DNA of 33,043 nt from Candidatus Korarchaeota archaeon NZ13-K (GCA_003344655.1 MAIU01000006.1:1-33043); one strand, 5' to 3'; positions 12,870-20,518 are shown, numbered from the stretch's first letter. The notes: generated by a model from the letters alone, not told the origin. Numbers and translations are program-made.

Positions 12870-14509
12870 ATTCTCATCTCGAATAGAGCCACAGGGACGG
12901 TCACCCCGAGCCTCAGGAGCACCTCCGGATCCACCTCCCCTATCACGCCTATCACCTCCCCTCCGGCCAAGATGCTGGCGCAACGCCCCTCGATGAAGGG
13001 CCTCTCGCTCCTCGGTTCCAGCTCCACCTCAAGTGAGAGGTTGTCTGACAGCACCTTTAGGTGTGAGTACACGTCCTCAAATCCGACTGAGTCGTCCGCG
13101 TATGCCGCCGCCACCCTCCTCTCATCCCTGGCCCTCGTCTCCGCCCTCTCATCGACCAGAACTACATCGCCTATCTCGAACACCTTCTGCGGGTATCTCG
13201 CGTGCGTGTTGTTCGATAGGAAGATCAGCAGTCCAGGGAAAAGGGAATCCCTGAGAACGCTGTAGTTCTCCGAGACAGGATTCTCTACCTCAACCACAGG
13301 CCTCTCATCCCTTCCCACCAGGTGGAACAGCGAGTTCCTGCCCGTCATCACGTAATTCAGCACCTCTTGGTAGCCCAGGCCTACCATCAGGATCCTGACC
13401 TTCCTTGAGATGCTCTCAACTGGGTGGGGCCTGCCCACTGTCATGACGTTCCTTGGAAGCTCATATCCTATCCTATTCAACCCCAGCGTTATTGAAACTT
13501 CCTCTACGACGTCAACGGGATGCAGAAAGTCCGCCCTGTAGCCAGGGATCGAGACCCTGATCTTGCCTTCCGAGCCCTCGGCGTCCAACCTGGCCCTCCT
13601 CAACTGGAGCAGGACCTCGTCGCTCGAGAGGTTCAATCCAACTATGCTCCTCACGAAGTCAAGGTCCACCTCCATCTCATCGGGGGCATGCCTTGGGGTC
13701 TCCATCTCAGTGCCGTCCGGATAATGAACCTCCAGCGTGCAAATCTCCCCTCCCCTCTCGGCCAGGGCCGAGGAGATCACCTCAAGAGCGTACCGTATAG
13801 CTTTCAGGTCAGTTCCCGTTACGTCTATGAACACGTCCCTGATCCCGGGGGTCAGCCTCGTCAGCTCGGAGTTTATCACGGGCGGCATGCTCAGGACCTC
13901 CTCCCTCGAGTCCATTATCAGGGGGACCAGCCCCTCCGGATTCTCTATCAGGTGCGAGTAGGCCCTCCCCTTCTCAGTCTGCTCCAGCACCTCCCTGGCG
14001 CTCATCTCAGCGTACTCCCCGAGCGGAATGAAGCGAACCTCCTCCGCCCTCCTGGCGTCATAGATCACCGGCGGTCTTATCTTTGAGAAGTCGTGGAGGC
14101 CTATGGCTACCCTCCTCCTCTTCCTGCCCAGGGTGTCGTGTATCTTCTCTTGGGCCTCTATGAGAGCTATGAGGGATTCCTCCGTCCTTAAATCGACGTT
14201 TTTGACGAGAGATGCCACCACATAAGGCCTTATTCTCTTTACACCATCTCCGACCCTCACATCGAATACCTTCCTGCTCATCCGGTATCTGGGGATGCCC
14301 AGCTCCTCGTTGGAGACCCCCTTCAGGCACCTCACTATCCCCTCCAGCGTGACCAAGTCCATCCTATCGGAGGTCACCTCGAACACCAGTTCCTCCCCGA
14401 AGGACTCCAGGTTTATCTTGGTGAACTCCAAGAGTTCAATCAGCTCCTCCTCGTCGATCCTCCTCCAGATCCTCTCCAACTCGCTCCTACTGAAGCTCAC
14501 CACAGGCAT
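12866..14509 (-). CDS. pheT: phenylalanine-tRNA ligase beta subunit
   Basis: The structural and editing subunit of the alpha2-beta2 PheRS, about 547 residues, with the archaeal/eukaryotic beta architecture. The N-terminal MPVVSFSRSELERIW segment is followed by the B3/B4 editing region (residues about 85-260, with PPVINSELTRLTPGIRDVFI and VTGTDLKAI), the B5 domain and the catalytic-like core. The ATG at 14509 is chosen because GGTGAT lies four bases upstream and the resulting N-terminus matches archaeal PheT; TTG 14521 and GTG 14518 are also in frame. It lies five bases downstream of the pheS stop, so the pair is an operon. The 3' end meets the M42 stop codon head-on. Confidence 0.95.
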   Translation of the reverse strand: MPVVSFSRSELERIWRRIDEEELIELLEFTKINLESFGEELVFEVTSDRMDLVTLEGIVRCLKGVSNEELGIPRYRMSRKVFDVRVGDGVKRIRPYVVASLVKNVDLRTEESLIALIEAQEKIHDTLGRKRRRVAIGLHDFSKIRPPVIYDARRAEEVRFIPLGEYAEMSAREVLEQTEKGRAYSHLIENPEGLVPLIMDSREEVLSMPPVINSELTRLTPGIRDVFIDVTGTDLKAIRYALEVISSALAERGGEICTLEVHYPDGTEMETPRHAPDEMEVDLDFVRSIVGLNLSSDEVLLQLRRARLDAEGSEGKIRVSIPGYRADFLHPVDVVEEVSITLGLNRIGYELPRNVMTVGRPHPVESISRKVRILMVGLGYQEVLNYVMTGRNSLFHLVGRDERPVVEVENPVSENYSVLRDSLFPGLLIFLSNNTHARYPQKVFEIGDVVLVDERAETRARDERRVAAAYADDSVGFEDVYSHLKVLSDNLSLEVELEPRSERPFIEGRCASILAGGEVIGVIGEVDPEVLLRLGVTVPVALFEMRI

Positions 14510-14514
14510 GACGA

Positions 14515-16008
14515 TCACCAAACCAGCGGAGCTCTCCTCAGATAGTCCAAACTCTGGGAATGTAGATCCCTTATGTCCTCCAGTCCCAGCCTGATCATGG
14601 CCAGCCTCCCGATGCCTATCCCCCAGGCCAGGGCCTGAACCCTTGGGTAATCGTAGCCCAGGGGGATGAGCATCTCCGGCCTGAAGAGCCCAGAACCCGC
14701 TATCTCGATCCAGCCGAGCCCCTCATGCTTGACGTAAGCCTCAACGCTCGGCTCTGTGAAGGGAAAGTAGGCCGGCTTGAATCTCACCTCCCTAAACCCT
14801 AGATTCCTGGAGAACTCAGCTAGAAATCCCATCAGGTGCCTGACGTTCATCCCCTCAGCGAGCACCACACCCTCGCACTGGTGGAACTCAACCGCATGCG
14901 TCCTATCCGGCGCCTCCGGCCTAAAAACCTTGTCTATCGCGAATATCTTGCTGGGCACCTCCAGCCCCCCAGCCAGGGATCTAGCTGAGGCGGCAGTCGT
15001 TTGGGATCTGAGTATCAGCCTCCTCGCTATATCGAAGCTCCACTCATATCCCCATCCCCTGGATCCTGTTATCCACCCGTCCTCGTGCGTCTTGGCTATC
15101 CTAGTCACCAGATCACCGTACTTGGACAGGTCCGCGGGCATCCTGGGGTAGGCGACCTTGTAGGAGTCATGCACCTCCCTAGCTGGATGATCCTGGGCTT
15201 GAAAGAGGACGTCGAAGTTCCAGAACTCGCTCTCAACTATCGGGCTCTTGACCTCAACGAACCCCATGCCTATGAGTATCTCCCTGACCTCCTCGAGGAA
15301 CTGGACGTAGGGATGGGGCTTGCCGGGATACGTCAGGGGGGGCCTCGCCCTAACATCGTAGGCCTTGAGCCTCTTCCTCCTCCACTCCCCCGTCACTATC
15401 ACATCTCTATTCAGCTTCCCGATCTCCTCAACGACTCTCAACCTGCCTGATGCCGCACTCAACCCCAGTTCCGTTAGCAGGATCTCCGTCTCCGCACACT
15501 CCTCCACGCGAACAAGCCCCCTCCTGATCAGGCTCCTCAGATGCCCCCCATCGACCTCCGTCTCCTCCACCTCCCTCATGGCCACCTCGTTCAATATGGT
15601 CCTCTCCGGAACCTCCTCGGAGACCAGGGTCAGCGAGATCTCACCATCTGAGCCCTCAACGTCGATTATTCCCTTCCTCCTCCCCTCACCTATCGCCACA
15701 TTCAGTTCGCTCTCCTCAATTGAGCGTAGGAGCTCGCTTATCCTCGCCCTCCCTCCCCTCTCCTTGAGGAGCCCTACCAGCTTCTCCTCCGGGAGGCCCT
15801 CCTTGGCATGCCTCAGACCCCTCTCCGTGAGTCTGAGAACCTTCCTCCTCCTCTCCCTGATCTCAACAAGTCCCTTCTCCTTGAGAAGTTCCGCCAGGGC
15901 CATCACCTTGCTCTTATCCATTCCCAGATCCTCCGCTCTCGCCCTCCCACCGATCAGCCTCAACCTCTCGAGGAGCTCCATCTCCCCCTTTGAGAGAGCT
16001 ATCTCCAT
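14515..16008 (-). CDS. pheS: phenylalanine-tRNA ligase alpha subunit
   Basis: The catalytic class II subunit of PheRS, about 497 residues. The N-terminal 190 residues hold winged-helix repeats (tRNA- or DNA-binding-like, as in archaeal and eukaryotic alpha subunits). Class II motif 1 is near GFVEVKSPIVESEFWNFD, motif 2 near FRPEAPDRTHAVEFHQCEG, and motif 3 is ALAWGIGIGRLAMIRLG. FDVLFQAQDHPAREVHDS is characteristic of PheRS. The ATG at 16008 is favoured because GAGGTGA ends about seven bases before it; the in-frame GTG at 16017 overlaps that ribosome-binding site. It is the first gene of the pheS-pheT operon, 58 bp downstream of the radical SAM-TRAM gene. Confidence 0.95.
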   Translation of the reverse strand: MEIALSKGEMELLERLRLIGGRARAEDLGMDKSKVMALAELLKEKGLVEIRERRRKVLRLTERGLRHAKEGLPEEKLVGLLKERGGRARISELLRSIEESELNVAIGEGRRKGIIDVEGSDGEISLTLVSEEVPERTILNEVAMREVEETEVDGGHLRSLIRRGLVRVEECAETEILLTELGLSAASGRLRVVEEIGKLNRDVIVTGEWRRKRLKAYDVRARPPLTYPGKPHPYVQFLEEVREILIGMGFVEVKSPIVESEFWNFDVLFQAQDHPAREVHDSYKVAYPRMPADLSKYGDLVTRIAKTHEDGWITGSRGWGYEWSFDIARRLILRSQTTAASARSLAGGLEVPSKIFAIDKVFRPEAPDRTHAVEFHQCEGVVLAEGMNVRHLMGFLAEFSRNLGFREVRFKPAYFPFTEPSVEAYVKHEGLGWIEIAGSGLFRPEMLIPLGYDYPRVQALAWGIGIGRLAMIRLGLEDIRDLHSQSLDYLRRAPLVW

Positions 16009-16066
16009 TTCCCTCACCTCAGGGCATGGTCACCCGCCAAACATAAGCATGACTGGGCAGCTCACC

Positions 16067-17080
16067 TCACACACCCCTACCGATGAACCTGGCGTAGAAT
16101 ATGTTGTCCCTGTCCCTTATCACCCTGACCCTGATCTGGGAGCCAGGGGGGACGGGTGGCGCGTCCAACACGGTCACCACCCTGTCCCTAGCGATCGCAA
16201 GGGTCTCACCGGACTTCCATCCCTCCCCGATCACCCTGACGTTCAGGACCTCTCCCTTGACCATGGGTGAGCTCAATGGCCTCGTCTTCCTTATCGAGAA
16301 GTCCTCGGGCTTAAGTATGAGCTTCACGCCGAATTCCTCCTCCCATTTCATCAGACTCCTGTAAAAATCGCTCCATCTCATGGGCCTCACTCCCTTGGGC
16401 TTCCTCCCACCCTTATAGGCCTCGTACTTCTGGATCCCGAGCGCGGGCCACCTCCTGCCGGCCCCCACCCTCAGCGCGTACTCTATCAGCCGCGGCATGT
16501 CCTCATCGTTCAACCCCGGAACCCAGACCGGAGCTATCAGGAGATCTATGGGGCTCTCAGCTATTCTCCTCGCCACCTCAAGCACCTTTCCAACGCTGAA
16601 CCAGCTGGAGCCGGCCAGGTACTTGGCTTTTCCCTCATCGAGGGAGTCCACGCTCAGGTTGATTCTGTCCAGCCCGGCCCTCGCCAGCTCATCCACCAGC
16701 CCCCTTGTGAGCAGGGGTCCGTGCGTCTGCATGGATATCACGCTCACCTCAGGGATCTCCCTCAGCCTCCTCACGAGCTCCACTATTTCGTGGTAGGTGA
16801 GCGGATCCCCCACCGTGTCTATGTGCGCCTCCACATCGGAGACCCCCTTCTCCTCCACCACCCTATTGAACCATCTGAGCAGGTGCTCCAGTTCCACCAC
16901 GTACTCAGTTCTCCTCGTTCTGGAACGAGGACCCGCATCCGTGGAGCAGAAGATGCACGACAGCGGACACGAGGAGACCGGTCTCACCTGAATGACATTG
17001 GTTCCTCTGTCTATCAGGCCGAAAGCCACAGATCCCATGAGAGGAATTCCCTCAGTCACTCTCAGGACGCGCCTCCTCAT
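16067..17080 (-). CDS. radical SAM protein with C-terminal TRAM domain
   Basis: A 337-residue radical SAM enzyme of an uncharacterised archaeal group (COG2100-like, from memory). The cluster motif is CPLSCIFC near residues 38-45, in the context VRPVSSCPLSCIFCSTDAG. Core motifs include HIDTVGDPLTY, VISMQTHGP and RINLSVDSLDE. From about residue 275 a TRAM domain (KGEVLNVRVIGEGWKSGE through IFYARFIGRG) is present, a fold that usually binds RNA in tRNA-modifying enzymes such as the methylthiotransferases. No second cluster domain is evident, so it is not a classical MiaB. RNA modification is the best guess; the substrate is unknown. The ATG is preceded by GAGGGTG. The gene may be co-transcribed with the downstream pheS-pheT. 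Confidence 0.87.
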   Translation of the reverse strand: MRRRVLRVTEGIPLMGSVAFGLIDRGTNVIQVRPVSSCPLSCIFCSTDAGPRSRTRRTEYVVELEHLLRWFNRVVEEKGVSDVEAHIDTVGDPLTYHEIVELVRRLREIPEVSVISMQTHGPLLTRGLVDELARAGLDRINLSVDSLDEGKAKYLAGSSWFSVGKVLEVARRIAESPIDLLIAPVWVPGLNDEDMPRLIEYALRVGAGRRWPALGIQKYEAYKGGRKPKGVRPMRWSDFYRSLMKWEEEFGVKLILKPEDFSIRKTRPLSSPMVKGEVLNVRVIGEGWKSGETLAIARDRVVTVLDAPPVPPGSQIRVRVIRDRDNIFYARFIGRGV

Positions 17081-17095
17081 CGGGCACCCTCAATC

Positions 17096-17104
17096 CTTAA
17101 ATTG
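17096..17104 (+). promoter_or_regulatory. TATA element for the metallophosphoesterase gene
   Basis: CTTAAATTG is centred 26 nt upstream of the ATG at 17126, and no ribosome-binding site is present, so the transcript is probably leaderless. On the minus strand the same element is only 20 nt from the divergent radical SAM gene, which has its own ribosome-binding site. Confidence 0.4.
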
Positions 17105-17125
17105 ACACCTTACTCCCCCTTAATT

Positions 17126-17773
17126 ATGAAACTGCTCGCCATCTCGGACCTGCACTCCTCCAAGGCCTCCTTGGATCCCCTAAGGAGGGAGAGCTTCGAC
17201 GCAGTACTCCTCGCTGGGGACATATCAAATGGGAGCATGGAAGACGTTAGGGATTTGCTCAGATCCCTGAGCGGCTTGGGAGCTCCTGTCTTCTTCGTTC
17301 CGGGTAACATGGATCCCAAGGCGCTTCTGGATGAGCCTGAGATAGAGGGCTGCCTCAACCTCCACGCGAGGAGATCCCGCTTGGGTGGTTACTCGATCGG
17401 TGGCGTGGGGGGAGGAACAATTTCCCCCTTCTCGACAAGGATAGAGTTCTCGGAGGAGGAGATTTCATCATTCCTCAAGGAGATCGGGAGGGTCGAGATC
17501 CTCCTCACGCATGCGCCCCCGTTCGGGGTCCTGGACCGTGTGAGGTCCGGGATCAACATCGGATCCAGGACCCTCAGGGGTTACATAGAGGAGATGACCC
17601 CCCTGATCTGTGTGTGCGGCCACGTGCACGAGTCCAGAGGGGTGGAGAGGATGGGCAGGACCGTCGTAGTGAACCCTGGTCCCCTGCAGAGGGGTGATTA
17701 TGCCCTAATAGAGCTCGAGGGGGATGGGATCAAGGTTCACTTGAGGGGCCACCGAACCCAGGGCAAGCTTTAA
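17126..17773 (+). CDS. calcineurin-like metallophosphoesterase
   Basis: A two-metal phosphoesterase of about 215 residues. All family motifs are present: SDLH at residues 7-10, GDIS near 32, GNMD near 65 (Asp in place of the frequent His/Glu after the Asn), THAPP near 130 and GHVHE near 168. The long open frame upstream is not coding; the ATG at 17126 gives the usual N-terminus MKLLAISDLH. Similar archaeal enzymes hydrolyse phosphodiesters or nucleotides, but the substrate cannot be read here. The gene ends 23 bp before the membrane S-component gene. A separate TATA box overlapping its stop codon suggests the downstream genes can also be transcribed independently. Confidence 0.9.
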   Translation: MKLLAISDLHSSKASLDPLRRESFDAVLLAGDISNGSMEDVRDLLRSLSGLGAPVFFVPGNMDPKALLDEPEIEGCLNLHARRSRLGGYSIGGVGGGTISPFSTRIEFSEEEISSFLKEIGRVEILLTHAPPFGVLDRVRSGINIGSRTLRGYIEEMTPLICVCGHVHESRGVERMGRTVVVNPGPLQRGDYALIELEGDGIKVHLRGHRTQGKL

Positions 17774-17776
17774 TTT
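17768..17776 (+). promoter_or_regulatory. internal TATA element for the vitamin/cofactor operon
   Basis: CTTTAATTT overlaps the stop codon of the phosphoesterase gene. It is centred 25 nt upstream of the ATG at 17797, matching a leaderless promoter. The 14-bp palindrome at 17784-17797 lies between this element and the predicted start site. Confidence 0.45.
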
Positions 17777-17783
17777 GTTGGGG

Positions 17784-17797
17784 TCGGGCTAGCCCGA
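17784..17797. promoter_or_regulatory. perfect 14-bp palindrome, candidate operator
   Basis: TCGGGCTAGCCCGA is a perfect inverted repeat whose last base is the A of the ATG at 17797. A repressor bound between the TATA element and the transcription start would block the polymerase. It could instead form a hairpin only if transcription starts further upstream. No regulator for it is identified in the window. Confidence 0.4.
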
Positions 17798-18324
17798 TGA
17801 ACCTGAGGGAAGTGGCCGTATCAGCGGTGGGCGGAGCCCTCTACGCGCTGCTGGGCTACGTCAGCTGGCTGGGACTCACCTTTTACGGCGTCAGGTTCTG
17901 GCCAGCGGTCGTGATACCTGCCGTGCTCTCCTGCCTCTACGGGGGAAGGGTCGGTGGTCTATCGGCCGCCATAGGCATATTCCTATCAGACGTGGCCACT
18001 CACGGTAACGCGCTCCTCAGCCTGAGCGTCGGCGTGACATCGAACTTCGCTTGCTTCTACCTGATGGGGAGATTGGCGGGGGGAGAGAGGTACTCCCTGA
18101 GAAGGTACCTTGCCGCCTCAACGCTCAGCCTCATCGTGGGGCACCTCATAATAGGTTTCGGGCTGCTACTCTGGAGCCAGTACTTTCCAATGCCCTTCCA
18201 AACGAGCCTAACACCACTCTCACTGACGGCAGCCCTCACGATATCCTTCGTCACATTCGCCTGGGAGCTCCCATTCGTCCTGATACTGGTGCCCCCAATC
18301 GTCCGCGCCGTCAGGAGGGCATGA
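17797..18324 (+). CDS. ECF-transporter S-component-like membrane protein
   Basis: A 175-residue integral membrane protein with five or six predicted transmembrane helices. It resembles vitamin-binding S components of energy-coupling factor transporters: small size, a helix beginning LREVAVSAVGGALYALLGY, the glycine-rich GGRVGGLSAAIGIFLSDVA, and a loop with THGNALLSLSVG before the next helix. No ATPase or EcfT gene is present in the window, so a shared EcfA/EcfT module elsewhere would be needed. It lies ten bases upstream of the pantothenate kinase start, so pantothenate is the most economical substrate guess. That assignment is inference from context; QueT-, biotin- or niacin-type specificity cannot be excluded. 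Confidence 0.72.
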   Translation: MNLREVAVSAVGGALYALLGYVSWLGLTFYGVRFWPAVVIPAVLSCLYGGRVGGLSAAIGIFLSDVATHGNALLSLSVGVTSNFACFYLMGRLAGGERYSLRRYLAASTLSLIVGHLIIGFGLLLWSQYFPMPFQTSLTPLSLTAALTISFVTFAWELPFVLILVPPIVRAVRRA

Positions 18325-18334
18325 GGTGACTGCC

Positions 18335-19189
18335 ATGCTCATCATAGGCCTCGACATGGGTGGAACCACAAGCAAGGGCGTGTTGCTGTCGGAGAGGGGG
18401 GTCCTCCACAGGGTCGTGGTGGTGTCCTCGGATCCCCTGGCCGCGGCGGCGGGCGCGATCGGCAGGATAGTTACTGAGATGGGGTTGAACATAGGTGATC
18501 TCTCCTCCATAGCCGTGAGCGGCGGCAGGTCGAGATCCCTACCTGACAGAATCTTCGGACTCCCTTTGATCGAGGTGGATGAGATTGAGGCCATAGGGAG
18601 GGGAGGAGCATTCCTGGCGGGGCTCGAGGAGTGCGTGGTAGTGAGCGCGGGCACCGGAACCGCGGTGGTCGAGGTCAGGAGGAGGGACTCGGGATATCAG
18701 GTGAGGCATCTGGGAGGAACGGGCGTGGGAGCTGGAACTCTACTGGGATTGAGCAAGCTAATACTCGGAAGATCGTCCGTGGAATCTCTGCTTGAGTTGG
18801 CTGAAAGAGGGAGCTCAAAGAACGTTGATCTCACGGTTGGAGACATAGTCGGAGGACCCATAGGGAAACTCGATGCTGAGGCCACCGCCTCCAACTTCGG
18901 AAAGGTTGGGGATCACAATAGGCCAGAGGACATAGCTGCTGCCCTGATAAACATGGTGGGACAGGTCATAGGGGTCGTCTCCCTATTCGCCGCAAAGTCC
19001 GTGGGGTTGGAGGATAGAATAGTTCTCGTCGGAGGACTCGCGTCCTACGATCTGGTGGTGGAGGCCATAAAGAGACCGATCAGCCTTTTCGGAGGGAGGA
19101 TGATCTCCCCAGCGGATCCTCAGTATGCGACCGCGATAGGCGCATCCCTTAAGCTGCTCTCCTCCCTCACATCCCTAGTGAGGGGCTGA
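18335..19189 (+). CDS. type II pantothenate kinase-like protein (ASKHA fold)
   Basis: Predicted to phosphorylate pantothenate, the first step of the bacterial CoA pathway. The 284 residues follow the type II PanK pattern of Staphylococcus CoaW: ATP-binding IGLDMGGTTSKG at the N-terminus, a glutamate in IEVDEIEAIG where the catalytic base lies, SAGTGTAVVEV, the diagnostic HLGGTGVGAGTLLGLSKLI, then ELAERGSSKNVDLTVGDIVG and ATASNFGKV. Most archaea use pantoate kinase and phosphopantothenate synthetase instead; an ASKHA-type PanK has been described in Picrophilus. ATG 18335 is preferred to GTG 18326 because GAGGTGA lies five bases upstream. The next gene overlaps the stop by one base. A related sugar or N-acetylglucosamine kinase is the main alternative. 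Confidence 0.83.
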   Translation: MLIIGLDMGGTTSKGVLLSERGVLHRVVVVSSDPLAAAAGAIGRIVTEMGLNIGDLSSIAVSGGRSRSLPDRIFGLPLIEVDEIEAIGRGGAFLAGLEECVVVSAGTGTAVVEVRRRDSGYQVRHLGGTGVGAGTLLGLSKLILGRSSVESLLELAERGSSKNVDLTVGDIVGGPIGKLDAEATASNFGKVGDHNRPEDIAAALINMVGQVIGVVSLFAAKSVGLEDRIVLVGGLASYDLVVEAIKRPISLFGGRMISPADPQYATAIGASLKLLSSLTSLVRG

Positions 19190-19917
19190 TGGCTCCCATC
19201 GACCTGGTAGTGGAACTTAGGGGTGTCGTAATCAGGGGGGAGAGGATCCTCCTGGTCAGGGAGAAGGGAGGGAGCGCCTGGTCCCTCCCGGGGGGTGAGG
19301 CCGATCCCGGAAGGGCCTTCTCAGAATCCCTGAGGGAGAGGATAGTGAGTGAAACCGGAATGCTCGTTGATGTCATCAGAGTCATACACTCACGGGATTC
19401 CCCCATGGAGTCCTCTCAAAAGCACTTGCTTCGCTTGGCCTACCTCTGCGTCCCGAGATCCGGGAGGCTCAAGCCCGGGGGCGGTGTGAAGGAGGTGAGG
19501 TGGGTCGACATTGGCAGGGTCGGAGGGCTCCCCCTCTCGGATTCCGCGAGGGAGATCATCGACAGCCTGAACGAGAGGTTCACCCTAATCATCAGGAACA
19601 GGGACGTCAAGAGGATCCTAATAGGTGTCCCCAGGGGGCATTTGCACAAGAGGGTCATCATAGAGCTCAGTAACGGTGCCATAGTGCTTCAGGAGGCGAC
19701 CGTCGAGAACCTGGTGAGGGCCTTCGTGGAGGTTGAGATGCATCCCTTCAGGAGGGCCATAATGCTGGAGGGGAGCCTCATCAAGGAAAGGAAGGAGGGT
19801 TACTCAAGTTACCAGCTCTTGGAGGCTGACTTGGATGAATCTGAGGTCGAGCGGATCATAACGGACATCTTAGGATCCGGAGAGGATGATAGGGAAGATT
19901 TAAAAGGTAGCCGTTGA
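19189..19917 (+). CDS. degenerate Nudix domain fused to an unknown C-terminal domain
   Basis: A 242-residue protein. Residues 5-125 have the Nudix fold pattern (ILLVREKGGSAWSLPGGEAD and EVRWVDIGRVGGLPL). The 23-residue Nudix box (residues 36-57 and the next position) is damaged: expected Glu42 is Arg, the RE pair reads ER, and the first Glu of the EE pair is Ser54. Only Glu55 and Gly57 remain. Pyrophosphohydrolase activity is therefore doubtful, and ligand sensing is plausible. Residues about 130-242 form a separate domain (KRILIGVPRGHLHKRVIIEL, ATVENLVRAFVEVEMHPFRR) that I do not recognise. It is translationally coupled to the pantothenate kinase gene and followed by the NMN adenylyltransferase gene. 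Confidence 0.82.
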   Translation: MAPIDLVVELRGVVIRGERILLVREKGGSAWSLPGGEADPGRAFSESLRERIVSETGMLVDVIRVIHSRDSPMESSQKHLLRLAYLCVPRSGRLKPGGGVKEVRWVDIGRVGGLPLSDSAREIIDSLNERFTLIIRNRDVKRILIGVPRGHLHKRVIIELSNGAIVLQEATVENLVRAFVEVEMHPFRRAIMLEGSLIKERKEGYSSYQLLEADLDESEVERIITDILGSGEDDREDLKGSR

Positions 19918-19992
19918 GGCTCGCCGGGGGATGAGGAGGAGTTACTCCAAGGATCCGTGATTCCATGAGGGAGCTGACCCCGGGTGTCCACC
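19918..19992 (+). other. 75-nt spacer with weak C/D-box RNA-like features
   Basis: The spacer contains ATGAGGA (19931-19937, one mismatch from a C box), GTGATTC (19956-19962, C'-like) and CTGA (19974-19977, D box). These are flanked by CCGGGGG (19924-19930) and CCCCGGG (19978-19984), which can pair. A small guide RNA is possible, but no D' box or target was recognised. Confidence 0.2.
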
Positions 19993-20517
19993 ATGTTCAG
20001 GAGAGCTCTTGTGGTCGGCAGGTTTCAACCCCTCCATTATGGGCACCTCCACCTGTTCAGGTACGCCTTATCAAGGGCTGAGGAGTTGGTAATAGGGATA
20101 GGGAGCTCCCAGTTCTGCTGCCAGCCCAGGAACCCGCTCTCGGCAGGGGAGAGGATGGAGATAATAGTGGTCACCCTGAGGAGGGAGGGCTTCCCGATGG
20201 AGAGGATCTCAATAACCTGCATACCTGACACGGAGTCCGCTGACGAGAAATGGGGTCTCATAGTTCTTGATAGAGTCCCTAAGATAGATGTTGCCTTCTC
20301 CAACGATCCAGAGACGATCAGATGCCTCAGGGAGGTTGGGGTTCATGTGGAGAACGTGCCCTTCTTCAAGAGGGAGATCTACGAGGCCACGAAGATAAGG
20401 GAGCTCATCCTCAGGGGGGATGACTCCTGGAAGCAGCTCGTCCCGAAGCCCTCGCTCAACCTGCTCATGGAGATGGACTTCGAGGGAAGGGTGAGGATGT
20501 TGGGGAGGAACGGGTGA
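19993..20517 (+). CDS. nicotinamide-nucleotide adenylyltransferase (archaeal type)
   Basis: Joins NMN (or NaMN) and ATP to make NAD (or NaAD). About 174 residues of the HIGH-superfamily nucleotidyltransferase fold: RALVVGRFQPLHYGHLHLF carries the GRFQPxHxGH signature, NPLSAGERMEII is the conserved ATP-side motif, and YEATKIREL corresponds to the C-terminal GTxIR/ISSTKIR-type motif (here EATKIRE). WKQLVPKPS near the C-terminus is typical of archaeal NMNAT. GTG 19984 is an alternative start three codons upstream; ATG 19993 gives the normal N-terminus. It is the last gene of the cofactor block. Its stop is one base from the stop of the convergent PIN-ATPase gene. Confidence 0.92.
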   Translation: MFRRALVVGRFQPLHYGHLHLFRYALSRAEELVIGIGSSQFCCQPRNPLSAGERMEIIVVTLRREGFPMERISITCIPDTESADEKWGLIVLDRVPKIDVAFSNDPETIRCLREVGVHVENVPFFKREIYEATKIRELILRGDDSWKQLVPKPSLNLLMEMDFEGRVRMLGRNG

Positions 20518-20518
20518 C

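Noticed and set aside
15365-16270. 301-codon plus-strand ORF opposite pheS and the radical SAM-TRAM gene
   Set aside because: Serine- and leucine-rich low-complexity translation antisense to two clear genes; no motif.
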